DNA of 64,000 nt from Erysipelotrichaceae bacterium (lineage in GTDB: Bacteria; Bacillota_I; Bacilli_A; Erysipelotrichales; Erysipelotrichaceae). Below are positions 56,441 to 64,000 of the stretch, in pieces; position 1 is the first letter of the stretch; each line of letters starts with the position of its first letter. The position numbers were made by a program, and so were the translations under genes. Below the pieces are notes generated by a model. The model did not search any database. It had not been told where the DNA came from and saw only the letters and a program-made list of their open reading frames with translations. The stretch covers positions 185,224-249,223 of the forward strand of contig JALEZD010000008.1 of the NCBI GenBank assembly GCA_022772735.1. Reading direction: 5' to 3'.

Positions 56441-56893
56441 ATGTTAAATATAAATTCAAAAGCACCAGATTTCAATTTAGAAGATTTTAAAGGAGAAAAA
56501 TATTCATTATCTGACTTTAAAGGAAAAAATGTAATCTTATATTTTTATCCTAAAGATAATACATCTGGATGCACAATCCAAGCAATAAATTTTAGCGAAT
56601 TAAAAAATGATTTTAATAGTAAAAATACGATAATTATTGGTATTAGTAAAGACAGTAAAAAATCTCACAAATCATTTATAGACAAAAATAATTTAAGTAT
56701 TATTCTTTTATCTGATGAAAATTTAGAAGTAATAAAGTTATACGATGTTTGGAAAGAAAAAATGAACTATGGAAAAAAGTATATGGGAGTTGTAAGAACA
56801 ACATATATTATTGATAAAAATGGAATTATTACTCATGCGTTTGAAAAAGTAAATGCAAAAACAAATGCACAAGATATGTTAGATATATTATAA
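56441..56893 (+). CDS. bcp: Thioredoxin-dependent peroxiredoxin, Bcp/PrxQ type
   Basis: A 150-aa peroxiredoxin that reduces peroxides. The peroxidatic Cys is Cys44 in DNTSGCTIQAINF; the usual PrxQ resolving Cys five residues later is absent (Ile-Asn instead), so it should act as a 1-Cys enzyme or use a partner thiol. ATG 56441 (MLNINSKAPDF) is preferred over ATG 56435 because AGGAG (56427-56431) is only 3 nt from the latter. It is convergent with recD2, whose stop lies 1 nt away. Confidence 0.92.
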   Translation: MLNINSKAPDFNLEDFKGEKYSLSDFKGKNVILYFYPKDNTSGCTIQAINFSELKNDFNSKNTIIIGISKDSKKSHKSFIDKNNLSIILLSDENLEVIKLYDVWKEKMNYGKKYMGVVRTTYIIDKNGIITHAFEKVNAKTNAQDMLDIL

Positions 56894-56894
56894 A

Positions 56895-59087
56895 TCACTC
56901 AAAAAAATTAAGATTCTTTTTATAAACAATTTCATCACATAAGATAGAATTTCTAATATGTTTATTCTCAATTTTTATACCATTTAAAAATATATTTTTA
57001 TCACCTAAAATTATTACAGATTTTTTTGCTCGAGTAATAGCTGTATATATTAACTTTTTCTCAAGCATAAGTGAATTCTCCTTAACAATAGGCACTATTA
57101 CTATTGGATATTCAGACCCTTGTGATTTATGGATAGATATGCAATAAGCATGTTTTATATTAATAAAATTTTCTTGAGTATATTCAACTAATATGCCATC
57201 AAAGTCAATAAAAATTTTATTGACTTTTTCTTGATTTTCACTTGCATATTCTATATCAACTAAAATACCAATATCTCCATTATATACATCATCGTCAGGT
57301 TGGTTTTTTAGTTGTAATATTTTGTCATTAACTCTAAAAATTCTTTCATCAACTTTTATTTCTCTTAAATCATCGTTTTTAGGATTAAACACTTTTTGAA
57401 GTTGTACATTTAAATAGTCAATACCACACAATCCTTTATACATACAAGATAAAACTTGTATATCGTTTAAATCATATCCCTTTAAAATTGCTTTATTAAT
57501 TATATTTATTATATAAGTAGAAACATTAAAAGAATCAACATTATAAAATGCAACATCATTTGCAATTTCTTCAAAATTAACATTATTATTTTTTATTTCA
57601 TCTGCAAGTTTAATGACTCCAGATCCTTCAGCTTGCCTAAATATTTTTTTTAATCGAACAATTGGCCACAAATTAGTATTTATTAGATCTTTTAATAAAC
57701 AACCTGGTCCAACAGATGGAAGCTGATCTTCATCCCCTATTATACATATTTTTTTTACATAGGCAGATGCTTTTAACAAATTATAGAATAACCAGTTATC
57801 GACCATTGAAAACTCATCAATAACAAGTAAATCAATATTTAAAGGTTCTTTATCATTTTTGCCAAAAGTATTTGTTTCTAAATCCCATTGTAAAAGTGAA
57901 TGAATTGTATTAGTGTTTGTCTCAGTAAGCTCAGAAAGCCTTTTTGCAGCTCTACCTGTGGGTGCGCAACAACAAACCTGACTATATGGAAAAAGTTTTT
58001 TAAATGTATGTACAATGCCTCTTACAACAGTCGTTTTTCCAGTTCCAGGACCTCCAGTTAAAATCATCAAATCATTATCAAAAAAAGTTTCAATTGCTTG
58101 CATTTGTATTTCATCATAATTAATATTTAATTTTTCCTGTATCTCAGATAAAGATTTTTTAAGTTCATTTTTATCATAATCATATAAACTTTCAAAAGGA
58201 AATTGTACTAAAAAACTGCTTATAAACTCTTGGGCATCATATTGGCTTTTTAAATAAATTCTTTCATCTTTTTTTACAAATGTTTTTCTTGATAAACAAC
58301 TATTTAAAGTACTATCAAAATCAAATATTAATCCTTCTTTATTAACTTCATTATTAAATATTTCTTTTAAGTCGTTAAAAAAAACAAAAGTATCACCTGT
58401 TGACATGCAATATTTATTTAAAATATCTACTAAAAATGCTTCAGATCTTCTATAATCATCGGTTTTTATTCCCAAACTTTTTGCAATTTTATCTGCTGTT
58501 TTAAAACCAATTCCGTCAATGTCATAAATCAATTGATATGGATTATCCTTAATAATTTCAATAGCCTTTAAACCATAAACTTTTTGAATTTTAAAAGAAT
58601 TTTTACTGCTTATTCCATGCATAGAAAAAAATTTTAAAATTTTTTCTGTTTCATCGTCCCTATTATTTAAAACATCAATAATAACTTGTTTCTTTTTTGA
58701 TGATAATTTATGAATTTTATCTAAAACAGTAGCATCTTCTACAATTAATTCAAGTGCATTTTCACCAAGTTCATCAACGATGGTTTTTGCCATTTTTTTA
58801 CCAATGCCACTAAAAACCGGACTGCTTAAATAACTAATAATTGAATCTTCAGAAGTTGGCAAAACTTTCTCCCAAAAATTAACTGTAAATTGCATTCCAT
58901 ATTTGTAATGCTCAGAATATTGTCCATAAAACTTATATACACTGTCTTCTTCTAATATTGGTAGTGTTCCTGTAATTGTAATAATCTTGCCATCTTCACA
59001 CTCAAAAGAAATTACCGAATAGCAACTTTCATTATTTCTATATATTTGCTTTAATAATTTACCTTTTATACTAGTTAGATTTTCCAT
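56895..59087 (-). CDS. recD2: ATP-dependent RecD2-like DNA helicase
   Basis: A 730-aa SF1B 5'-3' helicase, YrrC type. It has an N-terminal OB-like domain, tandem helix-hairpin-helix motifs (SGIGKKMAKTIVDELG; IDGIGFKTADKIAKSLG), then helicase motifs: LTGGPGTGKTTVVRG (I), LLVIDEFSMVDN (II), IIGDEDQLPSVGPG (III), and the C-terminal YCISIHKSQGSEYPIVIVP and AITRAKKSVIILGD (VI). It works in replication-stress and mismatch tolerance in Bacillus and Deinococcus. It overlaps the mnmA end by 17 nt. Confidence 0.96.
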   Translation of the reverse strand: MENLTSIKGKLLKQIYRNNESCYSVISFECEDGKIITITGTLPILEEDSVYKFYGQYSEHYKYGMQFTVNFWEKVLPTSEDSIISYLSSPVFSGIGKKMAKTIVDELGENALELIVEDATVLDKIHKLSSKKKQVIIDVLNNRDDETEKILKFFSMHGISSKNSFKIQKVYGLKAIEIIKDNPYQLIYDIDGIGFKTADKIAKSLGIKTDDYRRSEAFLVDILNKYCMSTGDTFVFFNDLKEIFNNEVNKEGLIFDFDSTLNSCLSRKTFVKKDERIYLKSQYDAQEFISSFLVQFPFESLYDYDKNELKKSLSEIQEKLNINYDEIQMQAIETFFDNDLMILTGGPGTGKTTVVRGIVHTFKKLFPYSQVCCCAPTGRAAKRLSELTETNTNTIHSLLQWDLETNTFGKNDKEPLNIDLLVIDEFSMVDNWLFYNLLKASAYVKKICIIGDEDQLPSVGPGCLLKDLINTNLWPIVRLKKIFRQAEGSGVIKLADEIKNNNVNFEEIANDVAFYNVDSFNVSTYIINIINKAILKGYDLNDIQVLSCMYKGLCGIDYLNVQLQKVFNPKNDDLREIKVDERIFRVNDKILQLKNQPDDDVYNGDIGILVDIEYASENQEKVNKIFIDFDGILVEYTQENFINIKHAYCISIHKSQGSEYPIVIVPIVKENSLMLEKKLIYTAITRAKKSVIILGDKNIFLNGIKIENKHIRNSILCDEIVYKKNLNFFE

Positions 59088-60219
59088 TTACTTTTTCTTT
59101 TACTTGTTCAAAAATATCAATACCATTTTTAAAAACTTTATCAATAACTCCCCCACCAATAACAATATCATCTATATAAAACACAGCTTCTTGACCAGGA
59201 GTTACTGCTTTAATACCTTGTTTATAAATACATTCAACTAAATCATCATTTATTTTTTTAAGAATAATCTTTTGGTCAGGTTGTCTATATCTAAATTTTG
59301 CATTACATTCTAATTCATCTGGTATTTCATATAGCCAATTTACATTGTTAACTATGCATGAAGTTGAAATTAATAAATCGTTTTCATTTTCACTAGAAAC
59401 ATATAACTCATTTTTTATTATATCTTTTCCAACAACAAACCATGGCCCACCTTCACCACCAATATCTAAACCTTTTCTTTGTCCAATAGTATAATATAAA
59501 ACACCTTTATGAATTCCTTTTATCTTATTTGTTGAAACATCTATAATATTTCCACTTTTCATTGGCAAATAATTGCTTAAAAACTGTCTAAAATTACGTT
59601 CACCAATAAAACATATACCAGTGCTATCTTTCTTTTTGGCTACTGCTAAATTCAAATCATCTGCGATTTTTCTAACTTCTTCTTTACTTATTTCACCAAG
59701 TGGGAAAATACTTTTTTCTAAAGATTCTTTAGATATCTGACATAAAAAATATGATTGATCTTTATTACCATCAACAGCTTTTTTCATAATTGTTTTTCCA
59801 TTTTTAATTTCTGATTTAACATAATGACCTGTCGCTAAAAAATCAAAACCATTATCTTTGGCAAACTTAAAAAAGCTATCAAATTTAATATATTTATTAC
59901 ACAATATATCAGGATTAGGAGTTCTGCCTGCTTCATATTCTTTTAAAAACACAGAAAAAACATTATCCCAGTACTCTTTTACAAAGTCTACCCTTAAAAG
60001 TTTTAAACCTAGCTGATCAGCAACTTTTTTCGCATCGTTGTAATCAGTTTCTTGAGAACATTCATCATTTTCTAATGTTGGATTCCCTAATATATCATTA
60101 TTAGTAAGAGAATCCCAATTTCTCATAAAACAACATGTTACATCATAACCTTTTTCTTTTAACAAATATGCAGCAACTGCTGAATCAACACCACCTGATA
60201 AACCTACTAAAACTTTCAT
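59071..60219 (-). CDS. mnmA: tRNA-specific 2-thiouridylase MnmA
   Basis: A 382-aa enzyme that adds sulfur to U34 of tRNA for Lys, Glu and Gln. The PP-loop is VGLSGGVDSAVAAYLLKEKG; the first catalytic Cys is in NPDILCNKYIKFDSF and the second in DSTGICFIGERNF; FLATGHYVK and KDQSYFLCQ are typical. It lies 32 nt after spx, across a terminator-like hairpin, and overlaps recD2, the conserved mnmA-recD2 neighbourhood of Bacilli. Confidence 0.97.
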   Translation of the reverse strand: MKVLVGLSGGVDSAVAAYLLKEKGYDVTCCFMRNWDSLTNNDILGNPTLENDECSQETDYNDAKKVADQLGLKLLRVDFVKEYWDNVFSVFLKEYEAGRTPNPDILCNKYIKFDSFFKFAKDNGFDFLATGHYVKSEIKNGKTIMKKAVDGNKDQSYFLCQISKESLEKSIFPLGEISKEEVRKIADDLNLAVAKKKDSTGICFIGERNFRQFLSNYLPMKSGNIIDVSTNKIKGIHKGVLYYTIGQRKGLDIGGEGGPWFVVGKDIIKNELYVSSENENDLLISTSCIVNNVNWLYEIPDELECNAKFRYRQPDQKIILKKINDDLVECIYKQGIKAVTPGQEAVFYIDDIVIGGGVIDKVFKNGIDIFEQVKEKVNGKSN

Positions 60220-60230
60220 ATATGCACCTA

Positions 60231-60256
60231 ATAAAATAAGAGCATCAGCTCTTATT
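60231..60256 (-). terminator. Terminator after spx
   Basis: On the minus strand AATAAGAGC (60256-60248) pairs with GCTCTTATT (60243-60235) around a 4-nt loop and runs into TTATTTTATT. It overlaps the spx stop codon. mnmA expression needs readthrough or a promoter inside spx. Confidence 0.75.
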
Positions 60257-60683
60257 CTTCTCTTCTAACCTTTCCACATCCTTCATAATTAGGACAGTTT
60301 TTATTACATGCCAACTCAGCAATACTTCTAAGTTTGGCAGGTACAAATGTACTTATTTCTTCTTCATCATACCCTACTTGAAAATTGCGTTCACTGATTA
60401 TAATTGGTCTTTTTAAAACACTTGGATTTTCTTGTATAAAACTAACCAGCTGATTAACTGTCATACTTTCCAAATCAACTTTTTGCTCTTGAATAATTTT
60501 AGAACGTTTAGACACCAAATCATCAGTTCCGTTTTCTGTTCTTTCAAATAATGTTTTTATTTCCTTTTCATTAAGAACCGTTTTAAATATATTTTTTTCT
60601 ACATAATCTAAATTATGTTCCTTTAACCAAGACTTAACCTTTCTACATGAAGCACATCCTGGGCTTGTATATACAACAATCAC
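60252..60683 (-). CDS. spx: Spx-family redox regulator with Cys-rich tail
   Basis: A 143-aa ArsC-fold regulator that binds the RNA polymerase alpha C-terminal domain under thiol stress. The redox CxxC is Cys10-Cys13 (PGCASCRK), the numbering of Bacillus Spx, and the alpha-contact region KRPIII with Arg92 is kept. It is about 12 residues longer than the 131-aa Bacillus protein and ends in a tail with Cys126, Cys130 and Cys136 (ELACNKNCPNYEGCGK) instead of the usual ClpXP-recognised end. The start codon is GTG, with GGGAG upstream. It may be Spx or a paralogue such as MgsR. Confidence 0.9.
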   Translation of the reverse strand: MIVVYTSPGCASCRKVKSWLKEHNLDYVEKNIFKTVLNEKEIKTLFERTENGTDDLVSKRSKIIQEQKVDLESMTVNQLVSFIQENPSVLKRPIIISERNFQVGYDEEEISTFVPAKLRSIAELACNKNCPNYEGCGKVRREE

Positions 60684-60728
60684 TTAATCAACTCCCTTGT
60701 TAAAATAACAATTTAAAATATCACAAAT

Positions 60729-60747
60729 ACATTATATGATATAATGT
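60729..60747. promoter_or_regulatory. Palindrome carrying -10 boxes for both spx and trpS
   Basis: The perfect palindrome ACATTATAT-G-ATATAATGT contains TATAAT on the plus strand (60740-60745, towards trpS) and TATAAT on the minus strand (60736-60731, towards spx). No clear -35 boxes are present for either. It may also be a regulator site. Confidence 0.5.
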
Positions 60748-60789
60748 GTAATAATGATACAAAAAATTGAATAAAAGGAGTTTATATTT

Positions 60790-61776
60790 ATGAAAAGAAT
60801 GTTAAGTGGAATAAAGCCTACTGGACAATTACACTTAGGTAATTATATAGGAGCATTAAGCAAGTTTGTTGAATATCAAGATGAGTATGATGTAATAGCT
60901 TTTATTGCAAATTTACATTGTATTACTGTATATCAAGAACCAAACGAATTAAGAAAAAATTTAAAAGATTGCGTTGCATTATATCTAGCTTGTGGATTAG
61001 ATCCAGATAAATCAACAATTTTTTTACAAACTGATATTATGGAACATGCACAACTTGGTTTTATAATGTGCTGTAATACATATTTAGGTGAACTAAATAG
61101 AATGACTCAGTTTAAAGATAAACAAGCAAAAAATGAGAAAAATTTAACTGGTGGAATTTATACTTATCCTACTTTAATGAGTGCAGATATATTAATGTAT
61201 GATCCGGATTTTGTACCTGTTGGTGAAGATCAAAAACAGCATGTAGAACTTTGTAGAGATGTTGCGATTAGATTTAACAACAAATATGGTGATACTTTCA
61301 AAATTCCTAGCCCTCTAATTCCAAAAGTTGGTGCAAGAATAATGTCATTACAAGATCCAAATAAAAAAATGAGTAAATCAGATGAAACGAATAAAGGATG
61401 TATATATTTGCTCGAGGATTTAGCTTCAGCAAGAAAAAAAATAATGAGCGCAAAAACTGACAGTTTAGCATGTGTAAAATATGATCCAATCAACCAAGCA
61501 GGCATAGCTAATTTAATGCAAATAATGTCAAGTCTATCAAATAAAACATTTAGTGAAATCGAAAAAGAATTTGAAAATAAAGGATATGGAGATTTTAAAA
61601 AAGCTGTTGCAGATGTTGTTTGTGATACCCTTGCAAATATTCAAAGTAAGTATAATGAAATAATTAAAAGTAATCAGGTTGAAATTGCTCTTGAAAAAGG
61701 TAGAATAAAAGCTGAAAAACTTGCTAAAGAAAAATTAAACCAAGTACAATTAAAAATTGGGATAGAAATAAAATAA
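60790..61776 (+). CDS. trpS: Tryptophanyl-tRNA synthetase
   Basis: A class I synthetase of 328 aa. Motifs are GIKPTGQLHLGNYIGAL (HIGH-like HLGN), TYPTLMSADILMYDPDFVPVGEDQKQH, and KKMSKSDETNKG (KMSKS). Length is typical. AAAGGAG precedes the start. No T-box is seen in its short leader (about 40 nt), unlike valS and alaS here. Confidence 0.97.
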   Translation: MKRMLSGIKPTGQLHLGNYIGALSKFVEYQDEYDVIAFIANLHCITVYQEPNELRKNLKDCVALYLACGLDPDKSTIFLQTDIMEHAQLGFIMCCNTYLGELNRMTQFKDKQAKNEKNLTGGIYTYPTLMSADILMYDPDFVPVGEDQKQHVELCRDVAIRFNNKYGDTFKIPSPLIPKVGARIMSLQDPNKKMSKSDETNKGCIYLLEDLASARKKIMSAKTDSLACVKYDPINQAGIANLMQIMSSLSNKTFSEIEKEFENKGYGDFKKAVADVVCDTLANIQSKYNEIIKSNQVEIALEKGRIKAEKLAKEKLNQVQLKIGIEIK

Positions 61777-61808
61777 AAGTTACTTTTAATGAGTAACTTT
61801 TGTTTTTA
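61775..61808. terminator. Bidirectional terminator between trpS and sdpI-like gene
   Basis: Stem AAAAGTTACT (61775-61784) with AGTAACTTTT (61792-61801), then GTTTTT on the plus strand. It overlaps the trpS stop and the end of the minus-strand gene. Confidence 0.85.
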
Positions 61809-62436
61809 TATATATAACATAAGAAAAAATTATTGGAATAAAAATCATAATTGAAAGAATAATCAAAGGAATAATATAATTTGCATAAAATATATTTATC
61901 AATATTAAAATTATTGAACAAATAACCCAAAGTTTTCCAGCAAAATCATGGGTTTTATTCCAATTATCCTCATTCGCCAATGTCCATGGCAATTTTATTC
62001 CAATAGTATAATTTTGTCTGCATTTTGGCAAATAATTACCTACCAATAAAAATATGATTCCTGTAAAAAAATTCATAAATTTCACTATATCAATTTTATC
62101 AGTAAGTATTTTACTATATAACATAAACATTGTTGAAGAAGAAATTACTGGAACAATCCAATATATAAGCCCATAAATTTTAGTAGGAATATTTTTGTGT
62201 TTTGGATCATTTAGCGTAACAAAAATAGAAAAAATATGAATTACAAATAGAAATAAAGGAACACCTAAAATAAAGTAAATCTTTTTTGTAAAACCATCTG
62301 CAACACCATTTATATCATAATGGATCGCAACAGTTTCTGGTAATTTGTCATACATAACAAGTCCAAAAACAATTGGAAGTAAAATAATAATTGTTGATAC
62401 TAATAAATATTTCTTGTTAATTTTCACTTTTCTCAC
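61786..62436 (-). CDS. SdpI-family membrane protein
   Basis: A 216-aa membrane protein with about six hydrophobic segments. An N-terminal DUF1648 part (YDKLPETVAIHYDINGVADGF) is followed by the SdpI domain (VGNYLPKCRQNYTIGIKLPW and ANEDNWNKTHDFAGKLWV). Bacillus SdpI gives immunity to the SdpC toxin and acts as a signal that sequesters the repressor SdpR; family members without a toxin gene, as here, are common and of unclear role. It overlaps the regulator gene by 20 nt, forming a two-gene unit. Confidence 0.92.
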   Translation of the reverse strand: MRKVKINKKYLLVSTIIILLPIVFGLVMYDKLPETVAIHYDINGVADGFTKKIYFILGVPLFLFVIHIFSIFVTLNDPKHKNIPTKIYGLIYWIVPVISSSTMFMLYSKILTDKIDIVKFMNFFTGIIFLLVGNYLPKCRQNYTIGIKLPWTLANEDNWNKTHDFAGKLWVICSIILILINIFYANYIIPLIILSIMIFIPIIFSYVIYIKTKVTH

Positions 62437-62689
62437 CTCTTAATTCAGAAAACCAAATCATTATTTCTTCTAATACCGATATGTTTAATTCATAAAATAT
62501 ATAGTTTTTTTCTTTACTTTCAAATATTAAACCTGCTTTTTTAAGTAGACTCAAATGATAAGAAATTGTTGCATTTGTCAAATTAAAGTGCCCTGCTATT
62601 TCTCCAGCAGACATTCTATTATTTTTAAGAATTTGCAATATTTCTCTTCTAATTGGATCAGATAATGCTTTAAATGTATCAACAAACAT
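62417..62689 (-). CDS. ArsR-family repressor, SdpR-like
   Basis: A 90-aa winged-helix repressor. It starts MFVDTFKALSDPIRREILQI and has AGEIAGHFNLTNATISYHLS (recognition helix) and LLKKAGLIFESKEKNYIFYEL (wing), without the Cys metal sites of metal-sensing ArsR proteins. ATG 62689 is chosen because AGGAG sits 6-7 nt upstream and overlaps the longer frame. Together with the SdpI-like gene it matches the sdpRI pair of Bacillus, where SdpI captures SdpR at the membrane. Two matching operators lie upstream. Confidence 0.93.
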   Translation of the reverse strand: MFVDTFKALSDPIRREILQILKNNRMSAGEIAGHFNLTNATISYHLSLLKKAGLIFESKEKNYIFYELNISVLEEIMIWFSELRGEKSEN

Positions 62690-62753
62690 ATTATCACTCC
62701 TAAATAACACCATTAAATTAGATATATGTACATATAAAATTTATATAGTCTAT

Positions 62754-62781
62754 ATCTATTTAGAATATATTCTAAATAGAT
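62754..62781. promoter_or_regulatory. Operator 1 of the sdpR-like/corA region
   Basis: Arms ATCTATTTAGA (62754-62764) and TCTAAATAGAT (62771-62781) with a 6-nt spacer; the spacer itself extends the palindrome to a perfect 28 bp. Nearest to the ArsR-family gene, so autorepression is the simplest reading. Confidence 0.8.
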
Positions 62782-62807
62782 TATATCTCTTTTATTTTAA
62801 ATGTCAA

Positions 62808-62835
62808 ATCTATTTAGATTTTTTTCTAAATAGAT
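62808..62835. promoter_or_regulatory. Operator 2 of the sdpR-like/corA region
   Basis: The same two 11-nt arms, ATCTATTTAGA (62808-62818) and TCTAAATAGAT (62825-62835), again with a 6-nt spacer. Its centre is 54 bp from that of operator 1. It lies about 36 bp before the corA -10 box TATAAT at 62872-62877. Confidence 0.8.
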
Positions 62836-62897
62836 TATGTCAAAATAATTTTTATATTATTTTATTTTTGATATAATCAAGAAAAGAGGAAAATAAT

Positions 62898-63809
62898 ATG
62901 TTTTATCAAATAAAAGAAACACTTACAAAAACCACATTAGAAAATTGCATTTTAGAAAATGTTCCATATGTTATAGTAATTGATTCAAATTTTTGGAATA
63001 AAAATAAAGAAATATTCAATTTAGAAATAGATATTGATTTTGAAAATGAAATTAACTCAACAAAAGCAGAAGTTAACTTTGATTCATTAACTGGAACTTT
63101 TTATATACCTAAAAGAGAAAACCTAGAAGAAAATGAATCTTTTTCTTTTGCATTAGATGAAAAAGGTATTATATTTATTGATGATAATAAATATTCTGAA
63201 AAAATAATTAATAAAATATTAAAAACTAAAAAATGGAAATACCCTAGCTTAGAAAGATTTATATATGATTTTTTAGAAATAATTGTAGATAAAGATTTTG
63301 AATTATTAGAAACTGTTGAACAACATTTAATTAAAATTGAATATGACTTATTAAATAATATAGATAATAAATCAGTTGAAAATTTAAATGATGTAAGAAG
63401 TACGCTCTTATCATTAAAAGTTCATTATGAACACCTAATATATCTATCGCAAGAACTTGAAGAAAATGAAAATGAATATTTTAATATTGATAATTTAAGA
63501 TATTTTCATCTGTTCTCTTCAAGAATATCTCGATTACAAAATAGGGTTAATTATTTACGAGAATATAATATGCAAATTAGGGATTTACAAAAAAACCAAA
63601 TGGATCAAAAACAAAATAAAATAATATCTACTCTAACAATTATTACTACTATATTTTTACCATTAACCCTAATAGCTGGTTGGTATGGAATGAATTTTAA
63701 ATACATGCCAGAATTGAATAGTCCATTAGGCTATCCTGTTGTAATTATTGTTTCAATTTTAATACCAATAATATCCATAACATTTTTCAAATATAAAAAA
63801 TGGATTTAG
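62898..63809 (+). CDS. corA: CorA-family divalent cation transporter
   Basis: A 303-aa Mg/Co/Ni-type channel. A cytoplasmic alpha-beta domain is followed by a long stalk helix and two C-terminal membrane helices; the signature GMN is in LIAGWYGMNF, at the end of TM1. The basic C-terminus (FKYKKWI) is typical. AAGAGGA precedes the start and TATAAT at 62872-62877 is the likely -10. It diverges from the sdpR-like gene across the twin operators, so it may belong to the same regulon. Confidence 0.94.
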   Translation: MFYQIKETLTKTTLENCILENVPYVIVIDSNFWNKNKEIFNLEIDIDFENEINSTKAEVNFDSLTGTFYIPKRENLEENESFSFALDEKGIIFIDDNKYSEKIINKILKTKKWKYPSLERFIYDFLEIIVDKDFELLETVEQHLIKIEYDLLNNIDNKSVENLNDVRSTLLSLKVHYEHLIYLSQELEENENEYFNIDNLRYFHLFSSRISRLQNRVNYLREYNMQIRDLQKNQMDQKQNKIISTLTIITTIFLPLTLIAGWYGMNFKYMPELNSPLGYPVVIIVSILIPIISITFFKYKKWI

Positions 63810-63865
63810 GTCTTTAAAAGACTATTAAAATATACTAATTTACGCCACTAAGGATTTTTAAAAGG

Positions 63866-63946
63866 GACTCCACCAAATAGTGTGGAAATGAAAAAAAGGA
63901 CCATCAAATAGTGTAGATGACTCCACCAAAAAAGTGTGGAAATAAG
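63866..63946. repeat. Three imperfect repeats, possible mobile-element end
   Basis: Copies start at 63866 (GACTCCACCAAATAGTGTGG), 63898 (GGACCATCAAATAGTGTAGA) and 63919 (GACTCCACCAAAAAAGTGTGG). Each has CCAC/GTGG-type inverted ends. The shape recalls terminal repeats of IS256/Mutator-type elements, but no transposase is in the window. Confidence 0.55.
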
Positions 63947-63957
63947 AAATAAAAATT

Positions 63958-63993
63958 GCGACTAAATTAAAAAGGAAACTAGTCGCTTTTTTT
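63958..63993 (+). terminator. Terminator near the right edge
   Basis: Stem GCGACTA (63958-63964) with TAGTCGC (63980-63986), followed by seven Ts. It can end corA transcripts or a unit entering from the right. Confidence 0.8.
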
Positions 63994-64000
63994 GATGTAA

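Noticed and set aside
1..64000. tRNA, rRNA and CRISPR arrays
   Set aside because: None seen on either strand by eye; gene-free gaps are too short or lack cloverleaf-like or repeated sequence. A tRNAscan-SE and Rfam run would settle this.

Overview
The window is AT-rich chromosomal DNA from a low-GC, Gram-positive, fermentative bacterium, most likely an anaerobic member of the Bacilli close to the Erysipelotrichia/Mollicutes side of the class. Grounds: Bacilli-type gene order (alaS-ireB-ruvX-DUF1292-mltG-udk-greA-comEA-comEC-holA; nusB-xseA-xseB-ispA-dxs-recN; xerD-deoB; recD2-mnmA), Spx, IreB, T-box leaders, CIRCE and cre operators, and TGA read as stop. MltG implies a peptidoglycan wall, and Dxs implies the MEP isoprenoid route. 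No rRNA, tRNA or CRISPR array was seen.

Layout. 1-5.7 kb: end of a metallophosphoesterase gene, then a CIRCE-controlled unit of a helical-repeat protein, trigger factor, Lon and EngB. 5.7-13.4 kb: a Nudix hydrolase, a YjiH-type membrane protein, valS behind a Val T-box, and ppdK behind a good promoter and a cre-like site. 13.4-17.4 kb: an accessory patch with a nonsense-mutated XRE regulator, one intact 906-aa UPF1-like helicase ending in a predicted nuclease domain, and further decayed coding sequence. 17.4-22.4 kb: a three-subunit bifurcating-type [FeFe] hydrogenase operon with a perfect cre site after its -10 box, then a GNAT gene. 22.4-26.3 kb: proS, a Tritrichomonas-like IMP dehydrogenase, and a DUF5662 gene. 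26.3-36 kb: a long plus-strand operon for RNA, isoprenoid, repair and nucleoside functions, ending in deoB, plus a small membrane-protein ORF. 36-43 kb (minus): hup; smc-ftsY-ylxM-ackA-nrnA. 43-53.4 kb (minus): ireB through mscL, tightly packed. 53.4-56.4 kb: alaS with its own Ala T-box and terminator. 56.4-61.8 kb: bcp, recD2, mnmA, spx, trpS. 61.8-64 kb: an SdpR/SdpI pair divergent from corA with two identical operators between them, then repeats that may be the edge of a mobile element.

Together the metabolic genes (PPDK, acetate kinase, serine ammonia-lyase, NAD/ferredoxin hydrogenase) describe a sugar and amino-acid fermenter that disposes of electrons as H2 and makes ATP through acetate; the cre sites suggest hydrogenase and PPDK follow carbon supply. 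The least explained part is the helicase-nuclease patch at 13.4-17.4 kb, where one large gene stays open while its surroundings have decayed.
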